Below, one piece after another: positions 22,192 through 33,077 of a stretch of DNA of 64,000 bases. This DNA comes from Rhabditophanes sp. KR3021. Its lineage: Eukaryota > Nematoda > Chromadorea > Rhabditida > Alloionematidae. Made by a program: the position numbers and the translations under genes. The notes beneath the pieces were generated by a model. The model was given only the letters and a program-made list of their open reading frames with translations. It searched no databases and had not been told where the DNA came from. Positions within the stretch are counted from its first letter, which is position 1. Every line of letters begins with the position of its first letter. The DNA lies in NCBI GenBank assembly GCA_963281155.1, contig CAUJLY010000002.1:7068001-7132000 (forward strand). Direction: 5' to 3'.

Positions 22192-23199
22192 ATGTTATCC
22201 GTTGACGATACAGAGCTTTTATTTAAAGATCTTAATAATTGGCATTTTATTAGAACACAAACATCTTTGAATTGTTCATTTTTTAGTTCTGAACAACTTC
22301 AAACATGGTCACAAACCAATTCTCAACCTGAAGTTGGCATATTTATATTTATTTTGGGTTTAATAACTATTTCTATGTCTATCCCAACAACAGTTGCTAT
22401 GTTTTTTAAAGACAACTTTCAATATCCAGTCTTTAAGATTATGAGTTTAATTTCAATTGCAGATTCCATTTCTTTATTAATCACTGGCGTTGCTTCTGGT
22501 TTTTTGCTTATCAACGGAATTGGTCCTTGCGACGCACCTTTGACAAATTTAATCTTCGGGGGCCTTTACTATGGATGTTTTATATTTACCTCAACATCAA
22601 CTATCCTTCTGCTGGTTACGAGAATTGTGGAAATGTCCAATAGCATCTACTTTGCGTTTATATTAAGAACCCGTTTTATATATTCTTATATGATAATAGC
22701 ATTTATTTATGCTGTTTGCATTACATTGTTCACAAAACCAATGACATTCAGCCCAGTCGTAATTTCTTGGAATTTCAACCCTTTTATGGGCTATTTACCT
22801 GAAAACCGTCAATTAATGAGAAATATTGTTTATATCGTCCATGATGCCATATTTGTATCTTTTTCATTACTCGCATACTTGACATTCGCAATCTTTTACA
22901 TAAAAAAAGTATCCTCCCTTTCGCAACCTACTCAATCTTCCTCCTCAATGTCAGTAAGATTAACTTTACAAATCTTAACTATCAGTTCAATAGACACCTT
23001 AGTTTGTGTTTTATGTGTTTCAAATAATTTGATGGATCTAAATAAAGCTACTCATGTGATTGGGCATGTAACATGGATTTTATATGCAGCATCTCCAAGT
23101 ATTGTTATTTGGACTTTTAACAAAAGTTTTAGAAAAACATTCATGGCTAAATTATTCAAACCCAGAATTGGACCTTTAATTACTGTTTATAGTAAATGA
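22192..23199 (+). CDS. Srt-class chemoreceptor 1 (intronless)
   Basis: Single uninterrupted frame of 335 residues with seven hydrophobic segments (first at about residues 50-72). It shows the srt arrangement: short N-terminus with a conserved cysteine (LNCSFF), helix 2 region FKIMSLISIADSISLLITG, then GFLLINGIGPCDAPLTN, where the INGxxPC motif closes the first outer loop. The tail NKSFRKTFM follows helix 7. Srt receptors are nematode GPCRs of the Srg superfamily and are expressed in chemosensory neurons in C. elegans. First of three tandem relatives on the same strand. Lacking introns is unusual for this family, since C. elegans srt genes carry several. Confidence 0.85.
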   Translation: MLSVDDTELLFKDLNNWHFIRTQTSLNCSFFSSEQLQTWSQTNSQPEVGIFIFILGLITISMSIPTTVAMFFKDNFQYPVFKIMSLISIADSISLLITGVASGFLLINGIGPCDAPLTNLIFGGLYYGCFIFTSTSTILLLVTRIVEMSNSIYFAFILRTRFIYSYMIIAFIYAVCITLFTKPMTFSPVVISWNFNPFMGYLPENRQLMRNIVYIVHDAIFVSFSLLAYLTFAIFYIKKVSSLSQPTQSSSSMSVRLTLQILTISSIDTLVCVLCVSNNLMDLNKATHVIGHVTWILYAASPSIVIWTFNKSFRKTFMAKLFKPRIGPLITVYSK

Positions 23200-23604
23200 T
23201 AACTCTTTTTTACTGTAATTTGAAAATAAAATATGTGTTTGTCATTTGAATTGTTTGTGATGATCTTTTGATTGCACTAACTATAGGTGCTTTTTGTCTT
23301 GATGTTTCATGGTTAATTGATAACAATTTTTTGTGAACTTTTAATTAACATTTGAGATTTGATAATGCAGACAGAAATTAACTTTCTCGGAAAAGAGATT
23401 ATGTATAATTTACAAAGAACGGATTGTCGAGAGGATAACCTTTTGCATTTAATGGCATAAATTTAAAACATCCTTGAGTAATCAGATGAATATTTCATAT
23501 TGGCACTTGGAGACAGTTGTTAGATAGAAGTAATTACAATTAATTGTCATTAAAACTTCTTCTAAATATTAATTGATAGTAGCTCAGTTAGTAGTATTTT
23601 AAAT
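23200..23604. other. Intergenic spacer in receptor cluster
   Basis: AATAAA at about 23225 serves receptor 1. The rest is AT-rich upstream DNA of receptor 2; no element defended. Confidence 0.5.
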
Positions 23605-24630
23605 ATGTCTAACTATAGTGCCATCTATTTTCTAACGCATCTTGAAACGATTGACTGTTCCATGACAAGTGACCAATCCTTAACTAACCAAGAAAGTCAA
23701 AATAAAAGCGTCTTGTATGGTTTGATCTACATTATCCTAGGAGCGTTCTTTATTTTTATCCAAGTCTTCTTTTATTTACCTTTAAAGACCAAGACTTTAT
23801 ACATTCAGCCATGTTACAAAATTCTTGCATCCATTTCAATAGCAGATATAATTTGCTTAATTATCTACGGTCCATTAACAGGATATTTCACAATCAACGG
23901 TTACCTTCCTTGCCATTATCCTACTGTCATCTTAATATTGGGTACCATTTCAATTACATGCTATGGTTTTGTTAGTGCATCAACTGTGATGTTATTTACG
24001 ATAAGAATAATTGTTATCACAAGCCCAGTTTGGAGAAAACGACTTGTTTCTGGGAGTCGAGCGTATTTTTGGATGGTACCATCAATCATATATGGACTTG
24101 CATTTGGATGTCTAACACCAACATTTGTATATGATTCAAATATTTATTCCTGGAATATAGTCCAACATCCTGACACCAACAATCCAAAATGGGATGGTAG
24201 TTTAGCTCTTCAAATTAACAATGCTTTGTTCATAATACTAATTTTAATTCTAACTCTAATTACGGCAATCATATATTTTTTGAAAAAAAGAAAGTTTATC
24301 GAAGGAAGTAATATTAAACGTACTCCTCACCTAACAGCTTCAATTACAATCCTAGCTATGATTACATGTTTTGGTGCTATTTGTGGGATAATTCAAAACT
24401 TCGTGCAATTAAGTAAATACACATTAGTGTTCATACATATACAATGGTTATTTTTCCATGTGTCGAATCCAATTGTCTTACTCATTTTTAGTCCTCAAAT
24501 AAGAAAAGCACTTTACATTATCATAATTACCTCGAAACAAAAAACAAACTCAATTAATAATCATAAGCTGAACAAAAACATCAAAGTTAATGTAAACGGA
24601 CTTAAAAATGTAAACAACATGGCGAATTAA
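23605..24630 (+). CDS. Srt-class chemoreceptor 2 (intronless)
   Basis: 341 residues in one frame, with the same plan as its neighbours: N-terminal DCSMTSD, first helix YGLIYIILGAFFIFIQVF, CYKILASISIADIICLIIYG, the loop GYFTINGYLPCHYP, and a basic tail (SKQKTNSINNHKLNKN) that could bind signalling or trafficking partners. Start chosen at the ATG at 23605, about 20 residues before the conserved cysteine, as in receptor 1. Sequence identity to receptors 1 and 3 is confined to short motifs, so the cluster is not recent. Function assigned by class only. Confidence 0.85.
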   Translation: MSNYSAIYFLTHLETIDCSMTSDQSLTNQESQNKSVLYGLIYIILGAFFIFIQVFFYLPLKTKTLYIQPCYKILASISIADIICLIIYGPLTGYFTINGYLPCHYPTVILILGTISITCYGFVSASTVMLFTIRIIVITSPVWRKRLVSGSRAYFWMVPSIIYGLAFGCLTPTFVYDSNIYSWNIVQHPDTNNPKWDGSLALQINNALFIILILILTLITAIIYFLKKRKFIEGSNIKRTPHLTASITILAMITCFGAICGIIQNFVQLSKYTLVFIHIQWLFFHVSNPIVLLIFSPQIRKALYIIIITSKQKTNSINNHKLNKNIKVNVNGLKNVNNMAN

Positions 24631-25027
24631 TTTTTGTTTTTAGGAACTTATCCCCTATTTATAATACCTTCCCAATACAATATTTTTCAATAACATCCAA
24701 AATTTACAAAGTAAATACCCTTTAATATCATATTCTTAACAAATTATATTTTATATCCAGATTAATTGGCACCTGTTGTAACATACTTGTAATACTCACC
24801 TTTCATTCAAATTGTAATAAACACATTTTAGTAATATAATTTCGTCATATTTCATTTATAAAAAATTCATATTTCAACATTAGTTATAGGCTTTGAATTT
24901 GGCGGATATTATTTTTCATTTACCGACAGCTAAAGACATAATTATTTGGATACGGCATTATTTGGATAGGAACATTATTTAAATACGAGAAATATTCTAT
25001 ATACGCATTAATCTATTTGCTAATAAA
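24631..25027. other. Intergenic spacer in receptor cluster
   Basis: About 400 bp. Contains near-tandem text around 24943-24980 (TTATTTGGATACGGCATTATTTGGATAGG), otherwise AT-rich with no gene. Confidence 0.5.
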
Positions 25028-26086
25028 ATGACACTCAATTTAGAAGAATTAATTGACAACTATACACCTTATCAATTTTTAATTAAGAATACAATCCTCG
25101 ATTGTTCGATGTTTGCAGAGAAAGAATTGAGAGAAATCGAAGAAAAAAGTGCTAGTTTGATAATTGGTTTGGTGTATATACTCGCAGCATCACTATTTAT
25201 TTTAATTTACATACCAATAATAGTTGCCTTATTCTTTAAGGAACATTTTCAAGGCACAATTAACAAAACCCTCATCTACATTTCCTTCTTAAACATCGGC
25301 AGTCTTTTAATATGCGGATTCTTCTGTGGTTACATGAAAATAAACGGCTTTGTTCCATGCTCCCTCCCATCCACCTCAACCACAATCGGCTTCCTAACTT
25401 TCTTCCTGTTCGCAACCTTATCCATATCTACCTTATTACTTCTCTTCATCAAGACCATCGAACTGGCAAATGAAACCTTATGTGATAGTTTATTCGGAAA
25501 GAAAAAACTCACACTCTGGATATTAGTAACTTTAATATATGGCTTTGTGATGTCCTTTTTCAGCCAAGTCATAACATACTCCTCCACTTTAAATAGTTTC
25601 TCAGACAATCCATATGTAAATACAAAGTTTAACTTTCATCTTAGAGTTGTATCCATCTTTCATAACTTCAATTGTATATTTTATTTGGTTATAGTCATAA
25701 TACTTTATGTTATGTACTTTACTATTTACAAGATTAAAACAACCCAGAGTAATTATCAAACCTCCATATGTATATCAACAAGCATGTCCTGTCAAATAAT
25801 AATAATTACAATTATATCTTGCTTGTTATGCGTTGTTTTTATATTGAATCAAATTGTAAGCTTGAACTTTATGATCGTCAAAATAGCTCACCATACCTAT
25901 ATTATTTTTAATGGCATGACCGCAATAGTTTTACTTATCTTCAACAAAGACATCAGATCCACATTAACCCAAAAACTATTGAAAACCCCCAAAAAAACAA
26001 AAACAAATGTGTTTCAAGTGCCTGGACTGGAGGTAAAATGCTTAAAGAAATTTGAATTACATCCACAAATTACACCTGCTTTTTAA
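25028..26086 (+). CDS. Srt-class chemoreceptor 3 (intronless)
   Basis: 352 residues in one frame. Shared landmarks: LDCSMF near residue 28, first helix ASLIIGLVYILAASLFILIY, FLNIGSLLICGFFCGYM, and KINGFVPCSLPS for the INGxxPC loop. The C-terminal tail is longer than in receptors 1 and 2 (KTPKKTKTNVFQVPGLEV). It follows receptor 2 by 397 bp in the same orientation. As with the others, no intron is needed for a full seven-helix protein. Confidence 0.85.
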   Translation: MTLNLEELIDNYTPYQFLIKNTILDCSMFAEKELREIEEKSASLIIGLVYILAASLFILIYIPIIVALFFKEHFQGTINKTLIYISFLNIGSLLICGFFCGYMKINGFVPCSLPSTSTTIGFLTFFLFATLSISTLLLLFIKTIELANETLCDSLFGKKKLTLWILVTLIYGFVMSFFSQVITYSSTLNSFSDNPYVNTKFNFHLRVVSIFHNFNCIFYLVIVIILYVMYFTIYKIKTTQSNYQTSICISTSMSCQIIIITIISCLLCVVFILNQIVSLNFMIVKIAHHTYIIFNGMTAIVLLIFNKDIRSTLTQKLLKTPKKTKTNVFQVPGLEVKCLKKFELHPQITPAF

Positions 26087-26647
26087 TCCAACTTAATTAT
26101 TGTAACTTCCTTATTAAAATAAAATGTATCATTTGTCTTTTGTTTCCCAAATAATTTACTTTTAATCATGTCATTGTAATTACTTTAGTTGAAAATAAAC
26201 AAAAAATATACTATATTTTTTTGGCATTTCAAAGGGTATGCCCTTAAATAAACACTATTTTCAACAGCCAAATCCTCCTAAATATACAGCAGGTCTTTTT
26301 TATTATATCCAATGAAATATCAAAAACTGACCTTCTCTTACTAACAAATTGAGACATCCTCCTTCTCAATTAAACAACCTTTATTAAAAAAATAGTTGAC
26401 TTGAGTAGTTGAAAAGAGTGTGACGGAGATTTATCAGACCTTTATTACTTGATGATGAGGCTTTTTGCATTCATGTAATGTGCCTTTTTGATTAGCTTCC
26501 AACTTGGCGTTGGTCCTTCTCTTTTATTATTTGCAATTAGTTGTTGAATAAATTTGTATTAAGCCAAACTAATATCTATGTCATTTTGATATAATAACTT
26601 TTATATACTTTTAGGAGAAAAGTTTTTGTGTTAAAACATTATCAATA
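26087..26647. other. Intergenic spacer
   Basis: 560 bp AT-rich, between receptor 3 and the fourth 7TM gene. No gene seen. Confidence 0.5.
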
Positions 26648-27772
26648 ATGGCATTGTCAACTTTGGTCCATGAAACGTATGCCCTTCATTTGAATGAATC
26701 TTCATTGTCTACAACATATTTAGGTTACAACAATGGACTTTCTTTGTTTTGCACAATCATTTTCGTTGCTTCAACTACCTATGCCACCTTCACTCATTTT
26801 AAGGGGATGGTAAGGTATCGGTTGTTTGGTTTGGAAAATGAACATATACTTAGTGTCGTTCAAATTTTGACTTTTACCTTTGAAATGATTATTGCAATCA
26901 TTTTTTTAATCTTTTCTTCTCTGGATCATTACTTCAATTTTAGTCCCCCCCACCCCCTCACTTCTATCACAATATTAGGGTATGTGTTGAAGATTGCCTT
27001 TGCTGAAAATACTGCTTTGACTTTGGTGTTGTTAGTTATATGTGGGAGAAAGAATTACAATGTTATGGATAAATACACTAGATGTTGGGAGAAGGTTAAT
27101 GTTGGGAGAGTGATTGGGGGGCTTTTGATTGTTGGAGGGTGCAATATTTATTCTTTTGAACCATGGGTTTATAAAAAGGCTGTTAATATTTGGTCTCCTA
27201 ATGACTATACATTTGAACCTTTTGATGTTCAACATATGGAATATGCTATCTTTTTTGTTTTTTATTCTTATTGGGTGTTGGGGGTGTTTCTTCTCTTCTT
27301 TGGGTCATTAGGATATATGGTTTCAATGTATTGCAAGAGTAAATCACCCAAGCCAAACCCTATTTCTTACGAACATTCTGAGAGAATTAATAAAGAAAAC
27401 TTCGAAAATAATTTGTTCATCCATTCCTCAACAATCCTCTTGATCCAAACATTGGAAGTGCTGGGTATTACTATTATCACTGAATGTTTTGATGAAGTCA
27501 ACTATTATTTCATTTTCCAACATTACTTCATAATCTGCAATCTCCTTTGCTGCGTCCTTCAAATTGTTTCCAACCAAAACCTAAACAAACCTATTTTTAG
27601 CCCAGTTACTTACTTAATTGCAGATGGACACATTCAAAAATCGATGTTTATTCCAATCCATGCAGGAAAAGGTCAAATCCTGGACATACCCGAAGTCGAA
27701 CCTCTCACCCAACTCAAACCATCCGTCCAATCTTACCAAATTACCATTTCCTCTCAAAACACTTCCTCTTAA
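26648..27772 (+). CDS. Seven-transmembrane protein, putative receptor
   Basis: Single-exon frame of 374 residues. About seven hydrophobic helices: LFCTIIFVASTTYATF (~30-48), ILSVVQILTFTFEMIIAIIF, ILGYVLKIAFAENTALTLVL, VIGGLLIVGGCNIYSF, FFVFYSYWVLGVFLLFFG, TILLIQTLEVLGITII and FIICNLLCCVLQIV. Outside these is a Ser/Thr/Pro-rich tail. It lacks the INGxxPC loop of its srt neighbours and the INRFLTFYSP motif of the receptors at 8.8-11.4 kb, so it belongs to another family. I cannot name it. Its place right after the srt cluster makes a chemosensory role plausible but unproven. Confidence 0.7.
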   Translation: MALSTLVHETYALHLNESSLSTTYLGYNNGLSLFCTIIFVASTTYATFTHFKGMVRYRLFGLENEHILSVVQILTFTFEMIIAIIFLIFSSLDHYFNFSPPHPLTSITILGYVLKIAFAENTALTLVLLVICGRKNYNVMDKYTRCWEKVNVGRVIGGLLIVGGCNIYSFEPWVYKKAVNIWSPNDYTFEPFDVQHMEYAIFFVFYSYWVLGVFLLFFGSLGYMVSMYCKSKSPKPNPISYEHSERINKENFENNLFIHSSTILLIQTLEVLGITIITECFDEVNYYFIFQHYFIICNLLCCVLQIVSNQNLNKPIFSPVTYLIADGHIQKSMFIPIHAGKGQILDIPEVEPLTQLKPSVQSYQITISSQNTSS

Positions 27773-28288
27773 CCACTCTCTCCTCACTTCTTATGACGTA
27801 ACAAAATAACTATTGTGATTACCTTCAAATATGCTGTGTATTATTATTTATCCAAATGTCATTTTCCGAGAATGGATTCTCTTTGATATTTGCCCTAATT
27901 GTTCTCTATGACATTTTCCAATTCTTATTATTGTAATTAGTATGTAAGATTGAAAGTTATAAATAAAATCATGTTACTCTCTGACATTCCGAATAAATGA
28001 AAAAATAAAAATAAATAACCTTTTTATTTGTGCTTAATCAGTAAATAACATTACCGCTTCCTTTTAACGGAGTGATATGTTCAAATTAGAGGGAGATATC
28101 AATCTACATTATACAATGATGTGTGATGTTGTTGTATGTGTTACTAATACACAAAGACACCCTCAATCAAAACATTCACTAGACCAAAAAAAGGACCCGT
28201 GATTCATGGGCATTTGTCACCAAACTTTGCAAACCAAGATAGAAGTATATAAAGAAACATTTAACACAAATAAATCAGTCTTCCTGAA
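27773..28288. other. Intergenic spacer
   Basis: 3' flank of the 7TM gene (AATAAA near 27961) and upstream region of the protease. No gene seen. Confidence 0.5.
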
Positions 28289-29589
28289 ATGTTTGACATT
28301 TACGTGGAAATTATACTTTCCCTTGCCATCCTCATTACTGGACACCAAGATGGTGTGTATCAAAAGAGAATGGACTTGTTTGGTAAATTCATTGCCATCA
28401 AAAATCCTCGCTTATATGGTGTCAATGAAAGATGGTCTATTCCGACAGTTATGAAATATGGTAAGTAGAGATACTTCTAAAACAAATAAAGTGATTTTTA
28501 GATGCAACGCATTGCGGAATCCCTGTTAAAGGAATCACCTCATGGGCAGCTAAAGCTGACATTTATGAAGCATGTCTTCGTGATGATTTAGAAAAAAAGG
28601 CGAGTAGAAAAATAGGAGGAAATGAGTTGGAGGAAGTATTGGAGAAATGCCAAAGGAAAAATAGTGGCACTAACTTATATGATCCTATCGAAGGAACCTT
28701 TGAGGACAAAGTAGAACAAAAAATAAGTGGTGGTGAAGATATTCCGATTAGTCAAGATCCATGGGCCGTTCAAATTTGGTATCAAGAGCATTTTATTTGT
28801 GGAGGAACATTAATTGGAAAAAATTATGTTGTCAGTGCGGGTCATTGCATATTTCCTAATTGCAATCCTGCCCACAAACTAAGAAGAGATATAAAATATC
28901 TGGAAGTTGTCATTAACATGGAATTCAAACCAAGTGTACTTGATCGTGAAAAGGTTATTCGAGATGACATTAATTTCTATCCACCAACTTATGCTAAGGT
29001 CAAAACTTTAATTGCACCTTTTTCTGGCAAAAAAACGTCAAATTGTGATGGGAGCAATGATTTTGCTGTACTTGAACTTGATATAGTTCTGCCTGATGGA
29101 TATATTCATGCCTGTCTTCCTTTCAATAGAGATCCTCTTTATAAGTCATATAATACTGGGTTTTATGTTGCCGGATTCGGGCAAGATGCTGCAATTGAAT
29201 TTGCCACTCACAATAAGTTAACTAAATTGAAATTGACTCAAATTTATGATGGACATTTTTGCAAAGATTCTGGCATAAACAGTAGGTATGTTTGTGTCTT
29301 TGATGAACCAGGAAAAGGAGTTTGCCAAGGTGATTCTGGATCAGGTTTGATGAAAAATATTGGTAGAGATCTTACTTTTGACAAATCTTACCCTCACAAA
29401 ACTTATATAGTTGGAATTTTGTCAAGAGGTGTTGAGTGTAATTTGTATAGGAAAGCATACTATGAAAGTGTTCAATACTATACAAGTATTTATGAGTTTC
29501 AGGAATTATTGATGCTTCTGATGGATGAGGAACTCCCGCAATTTAAAGGCCTTTTGTATTCGTTTTTTGCTAATGAACCGAGGAGATAA
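28289..29589 (+). CDS. Secreted S1-family serine protease
   Basis: Exons 28289-28460 and 28502-29589 (41 bp intron, phase 1) give 419 residues. The start at 28289 was chosen because it yields a signal peptide (MFDIYVEIILSLAILITG). A long propeptide (~120 residues) precedes the activation site K-ISGGEDIP. The triad is visible: His in VVSAGHC, Asp in SNDFAVLEL, Ser in CQGDSGSG. The residue six before the catalytic Ser (chymotrypsin position 189) is Gly, not the Asp of trypsin, so trypsin-like Arg/Lys specificity is unlikely. About 18 residues after the conserved Ser region the ILSRGVEC block carries the usual G-x-x-C. Possible role in digestion or secretion. Its 3' end faces the exchanger gene only 88 bp away. 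Confidence 0.9.
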
Positions 29590-29643
29590 TTAGGCTGTTA
29601 AAATTGATAAATGCATATTACATAAGACATTAAAAAGTGATTT

Positions 29644-29664
29644 AATAAAAGTTGAATATTTATT
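29644..29664. terminator. Interleaved poly(A) signals of two convergent genes
   Basis: AATAAA at 29644-29649 (plus, protease) and AATAAA read from 29664 to 29659 (minus, exchanger) lie 10 bases apart, between stop codons separated by only 88 bp. The two 3' UTRs must overlap or abut. Confidence 0.6.
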
Positions 29665-29677
29665 CGAAAAATTATAA

Positions 29678-32600
29678 TCAACAAAGTTTCAATGGACACT
29701 CAATATATCTCATTTCCAAAGCAACACTGAATGCACAAAAGATGACATATGAAATAATCATGACAATTCCAAATAATTTGTTCATCTGCCAATTGGAAGC
29801 AGCAATAGCTATCACCAACACAATCAACATCACAAATAGCATTCCTACCGAGCAAATGAGACCATTTGATGAGACTGAGATAAAAGTGACAGGATTGTCT
29901 GACAAAATAGCTTCTTTTCCAAACCACAAAAGCCATGGAACCGGCATTCCGATGCTTACATCGAAAATATTTGACCCGATCGAGGAACTTACAGCCATGT
30001 CACCCAGACCTTTTCGAGCAACTATTACACTTGTTATTAGGTCGGGTATGCTTGTGCCTGCTGCTAAGATCGTCAACCCGATGATTTCAGTTGGTAGTCT
30101 GAAGGTTTCACCGATTGTATTAGCCCACCAAACCATTAAATAACTGAACCCAGCTATCCACAAAATTGAAAGGATGAAGGTTGCTGGGTACCATTTTCGG
30201 CATTCTTCTTTCCTTACATCTGAAATTGATTTTTATTAAGCATGCCTAGACTGTCCCGGCATTTCACTATTAAGACATTTAGAAAGGATCCATTGTCTAG
30301 CTTATGTTTACTTATTCTAATCAAGAAAATAAAGCCATCTTAACTTAAATGACGTCTGGAGACACGTGGATTTTGACGAGGTGCATGCAGGTATAATATA
30401 AGGCGCAAGTCTATCGATCTACAACTGATCAAGGTAGAACAATACAAACAATACTAAGGGTATTCTTGCTTATTATCAGACATCTAAAATAGCTATGATG
30501 GGTAGCGTGAATAAATGTCTGTTGCATTTGTGGATAAAAAATGCGGTTTGAATGTCTTAATCCTTATCAATGTTGATCTAACTATAACTTTCAAAGAAGC
30601 CTTTCACTTACCAGGAATCGTTACCCACAACGGCATCAAAATGGGAGCCAAAAATAAATACAAAGCTTGTTTGTGCCACTCATTAGGCCAACTCATGTCT
30701 AAAGGAGTAGGTTCATTATCTTCGAGAATTTCTTTTAATGCGTCAATTTCACCACGTGTACTACGTCTATCTCCACCGAATGTTTTGGACGATTCATCAC
30801 GTTTCATTGAATGATGAGGGTCCCGTGATTGGTTCTTGATCGTTGTTTTAACGGCAGACAGGTCAGTGTCATTTTCATCGACTATGGCTTCGATTTGCTT
30901 CTTTCCACCGGAATTGTTTCCAGTGCTGGTTGCGTCCTCCGAATTTTCACCTTCTGTTAGGGGGTCTAGTGTGTGGGACATTAGGTTGAGTATACCATTG
31001 CTTTAAAGAAATCATTATTAAAGTCAGATATTCGTACAGTTAGTTTTTAGAATATTTTTGATTAGATAATGAAAAAATGAACATCGATGATGATGAAATA
31101 AAAAATGTTATAAGTACATATTTACTTATATGTTTCAATGATTCATTATCTTTGTTTGTATATCAGAATCAACTCGATACTCAATAATATGACGTATGAT
31201 TTTCCCAATATAGCGATAAAAGCTTATAACTAGAGTTCTCAATGTTCTATTGCCATCCAGATATACTCAAAAGAATCCGCCAATACTATTTGAAAGAGCT
31301 GTATGACAACTTTATGTCGCAATTAGAAACACCACGAACTGATAATGTTAATACTATATAATTTAGCTATTATTAACTTATGTATATTTCATATATACAA
31401 TCACTTTAAATATGATGTACTATGATTCTCTAATAACGACTTTTACCGAGCTTCTTTATATTAATGGATCTACCATCCACTTTGATTGTAACGCCGTTAA
31501 TTAAAAATAAATATTTGCAATAAAACCAACCGAAACATAGCCCCCGAATGCAAAATGGGAATAGATTGCCTTCTAGCCTGAAGGGACCTTCTCCGCATAG
31601 CAGCCAAACTTTCGGACCTACAAATGCCCACATTACTTCCATTCTGGTAACTATTCGGGGTATAATGGTGTTCTCGATGATGATGATGAAATTCCTCATG
31701 ATGTCCCGTAATTTGTTCAGCCGAAGGTCTATCAGGAAAATTATTGTTCAGTGGATTTTCAGTGACGTTTCCTTTTGAAACTATGATCCCATTTTTAAGA
31801 TCTTCCTCTTCTTCTATTGATTCATCTACTTCTATTTTAAATTTTAATACTTTGTATTTTACCCAACTTTCTATTGCCACATTGAATTTCATAAATGTGA
31901 TGTATAGTAAGTAAACGATGAATAGAGCTAAGGCTTCCATCCAAACTATCTGGAAAAGTTACTTAGTTGAAAGATACCCTTCCTCACATACCTTCTCATC
32001 CATAAAGAATATAACTAACATAAACAAAGAAACTATATAAAAAGAAACATCTCTAAATAAGGGCCACCAGGTCAAATGAAGGACAGTAGTAGAAAATAAT
32101 GTACAAAACGCCAAGACGCATAAAATATTAAAAGTTGCACTTCCTACAATTGTTCCAATGCCAACATTATTGTTAGCTATAAAGACTCCAATCACACTAG
32201 TAAAGAATTCAGGCGCACTTCCACCTGCCGCCATAAAGGTGGCTCCACTGATGTCGGAGCTGATATCAAATTTTTCTGTCAACACTTCCAGGGATGGGAC
32301 GAAGAATTCATCGCATACTATTGATAAACTGACGAACATGTAGATTAGGCCGAATAGATGAAGCATTACTGAAAGTAACTTTTGTTAGTAAAGACACATT
32401 TTTAAATTGAAAGTAAGTTTTGTTATCAAAAGTAAATATTTTATTATTATGGCAAAGTTGTATAAAAGTGTTTTTGTGATTCCCATCAAAGTTTAAAATA
32501 TTTACAGTAAACAAAACGCTTATCTAGGCATCTATCTTAGACATCTGATAAAAGGATTCTATTGTTGTGAAACTTACCAGCACCATGTTGCCGTTGTTCT

Positions 32601-33077
32601 AGACTGAAATAGTCAGCTGGAAATTGGCTGTCATCTGATGATGGAGACGGTCCCGAGGGAAGAGAAGTGTTTTTTATTCTAAATAGTTAAATGAGTAGTT
32701 GATGTATGGGTAACTTACTCTAGACTCGAACATGACTCACTCATGAAGTCCAGGAAACCTCGTTTGGTGCGAGTGATTGGGGATGGAAGTTGGGCATCAT
32801 TTGTACTTCGTCTTGATCTCAATAAATGACTTCTTTCCACATTAGGCACATCCTTTACACCGAAAAATTGTAGAAGAGTAATAAAAATAAATGATATTAC
32901 AAGAACACTGGGAAAGATTAGTCTTTTGAGTTTGATAAATTGTGCCATTCTTAAAAACTTGCTTCTTTTGTTGTTGTGTTGAGGAGGGAGGTAATAGTAA
33001 TGCTTATTTGAATAGTTTCTTTTTACAGAAGAATATCTAAATGACTGCTGCTTCTTTTGAAGTTTAAAGTGTTTCAA
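29678..33077 (-). CDS. K-dependent Na/Ca exchanger (NCKX, SLC24 family)
   Basis: Six exons (minus): 33077-32719, 32678-32578, 32368-31992, 31949-31531, 31000-30612, 30219-29678; phases agree and give 728 residues. Membrane antiporter exporting Ca2+ with K+ in exchange for Na+. N-terminal anchor [20 protein letters not shown], then an outer segment with RSRR/RTKR cleavage-like sites. Alpha-1 repeat: [19 protein letters not shown] and [15 protein letters not shown]. Alpha-2: [17 protein letters not shown] and GSNIFDV, whose two aspartates are the K-dependent signature. The cytosolic loop between repeats is long, Glu-rich and contains a histidine cluster; [20 protein letters not shown] is the conserved NCKX segment. 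The last intron but one is 530 bp; others are about 42-390 bp. Ortholog group in C. elegans would be ncx-4/ncx-5; not resolved. Confidence 0.93.
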
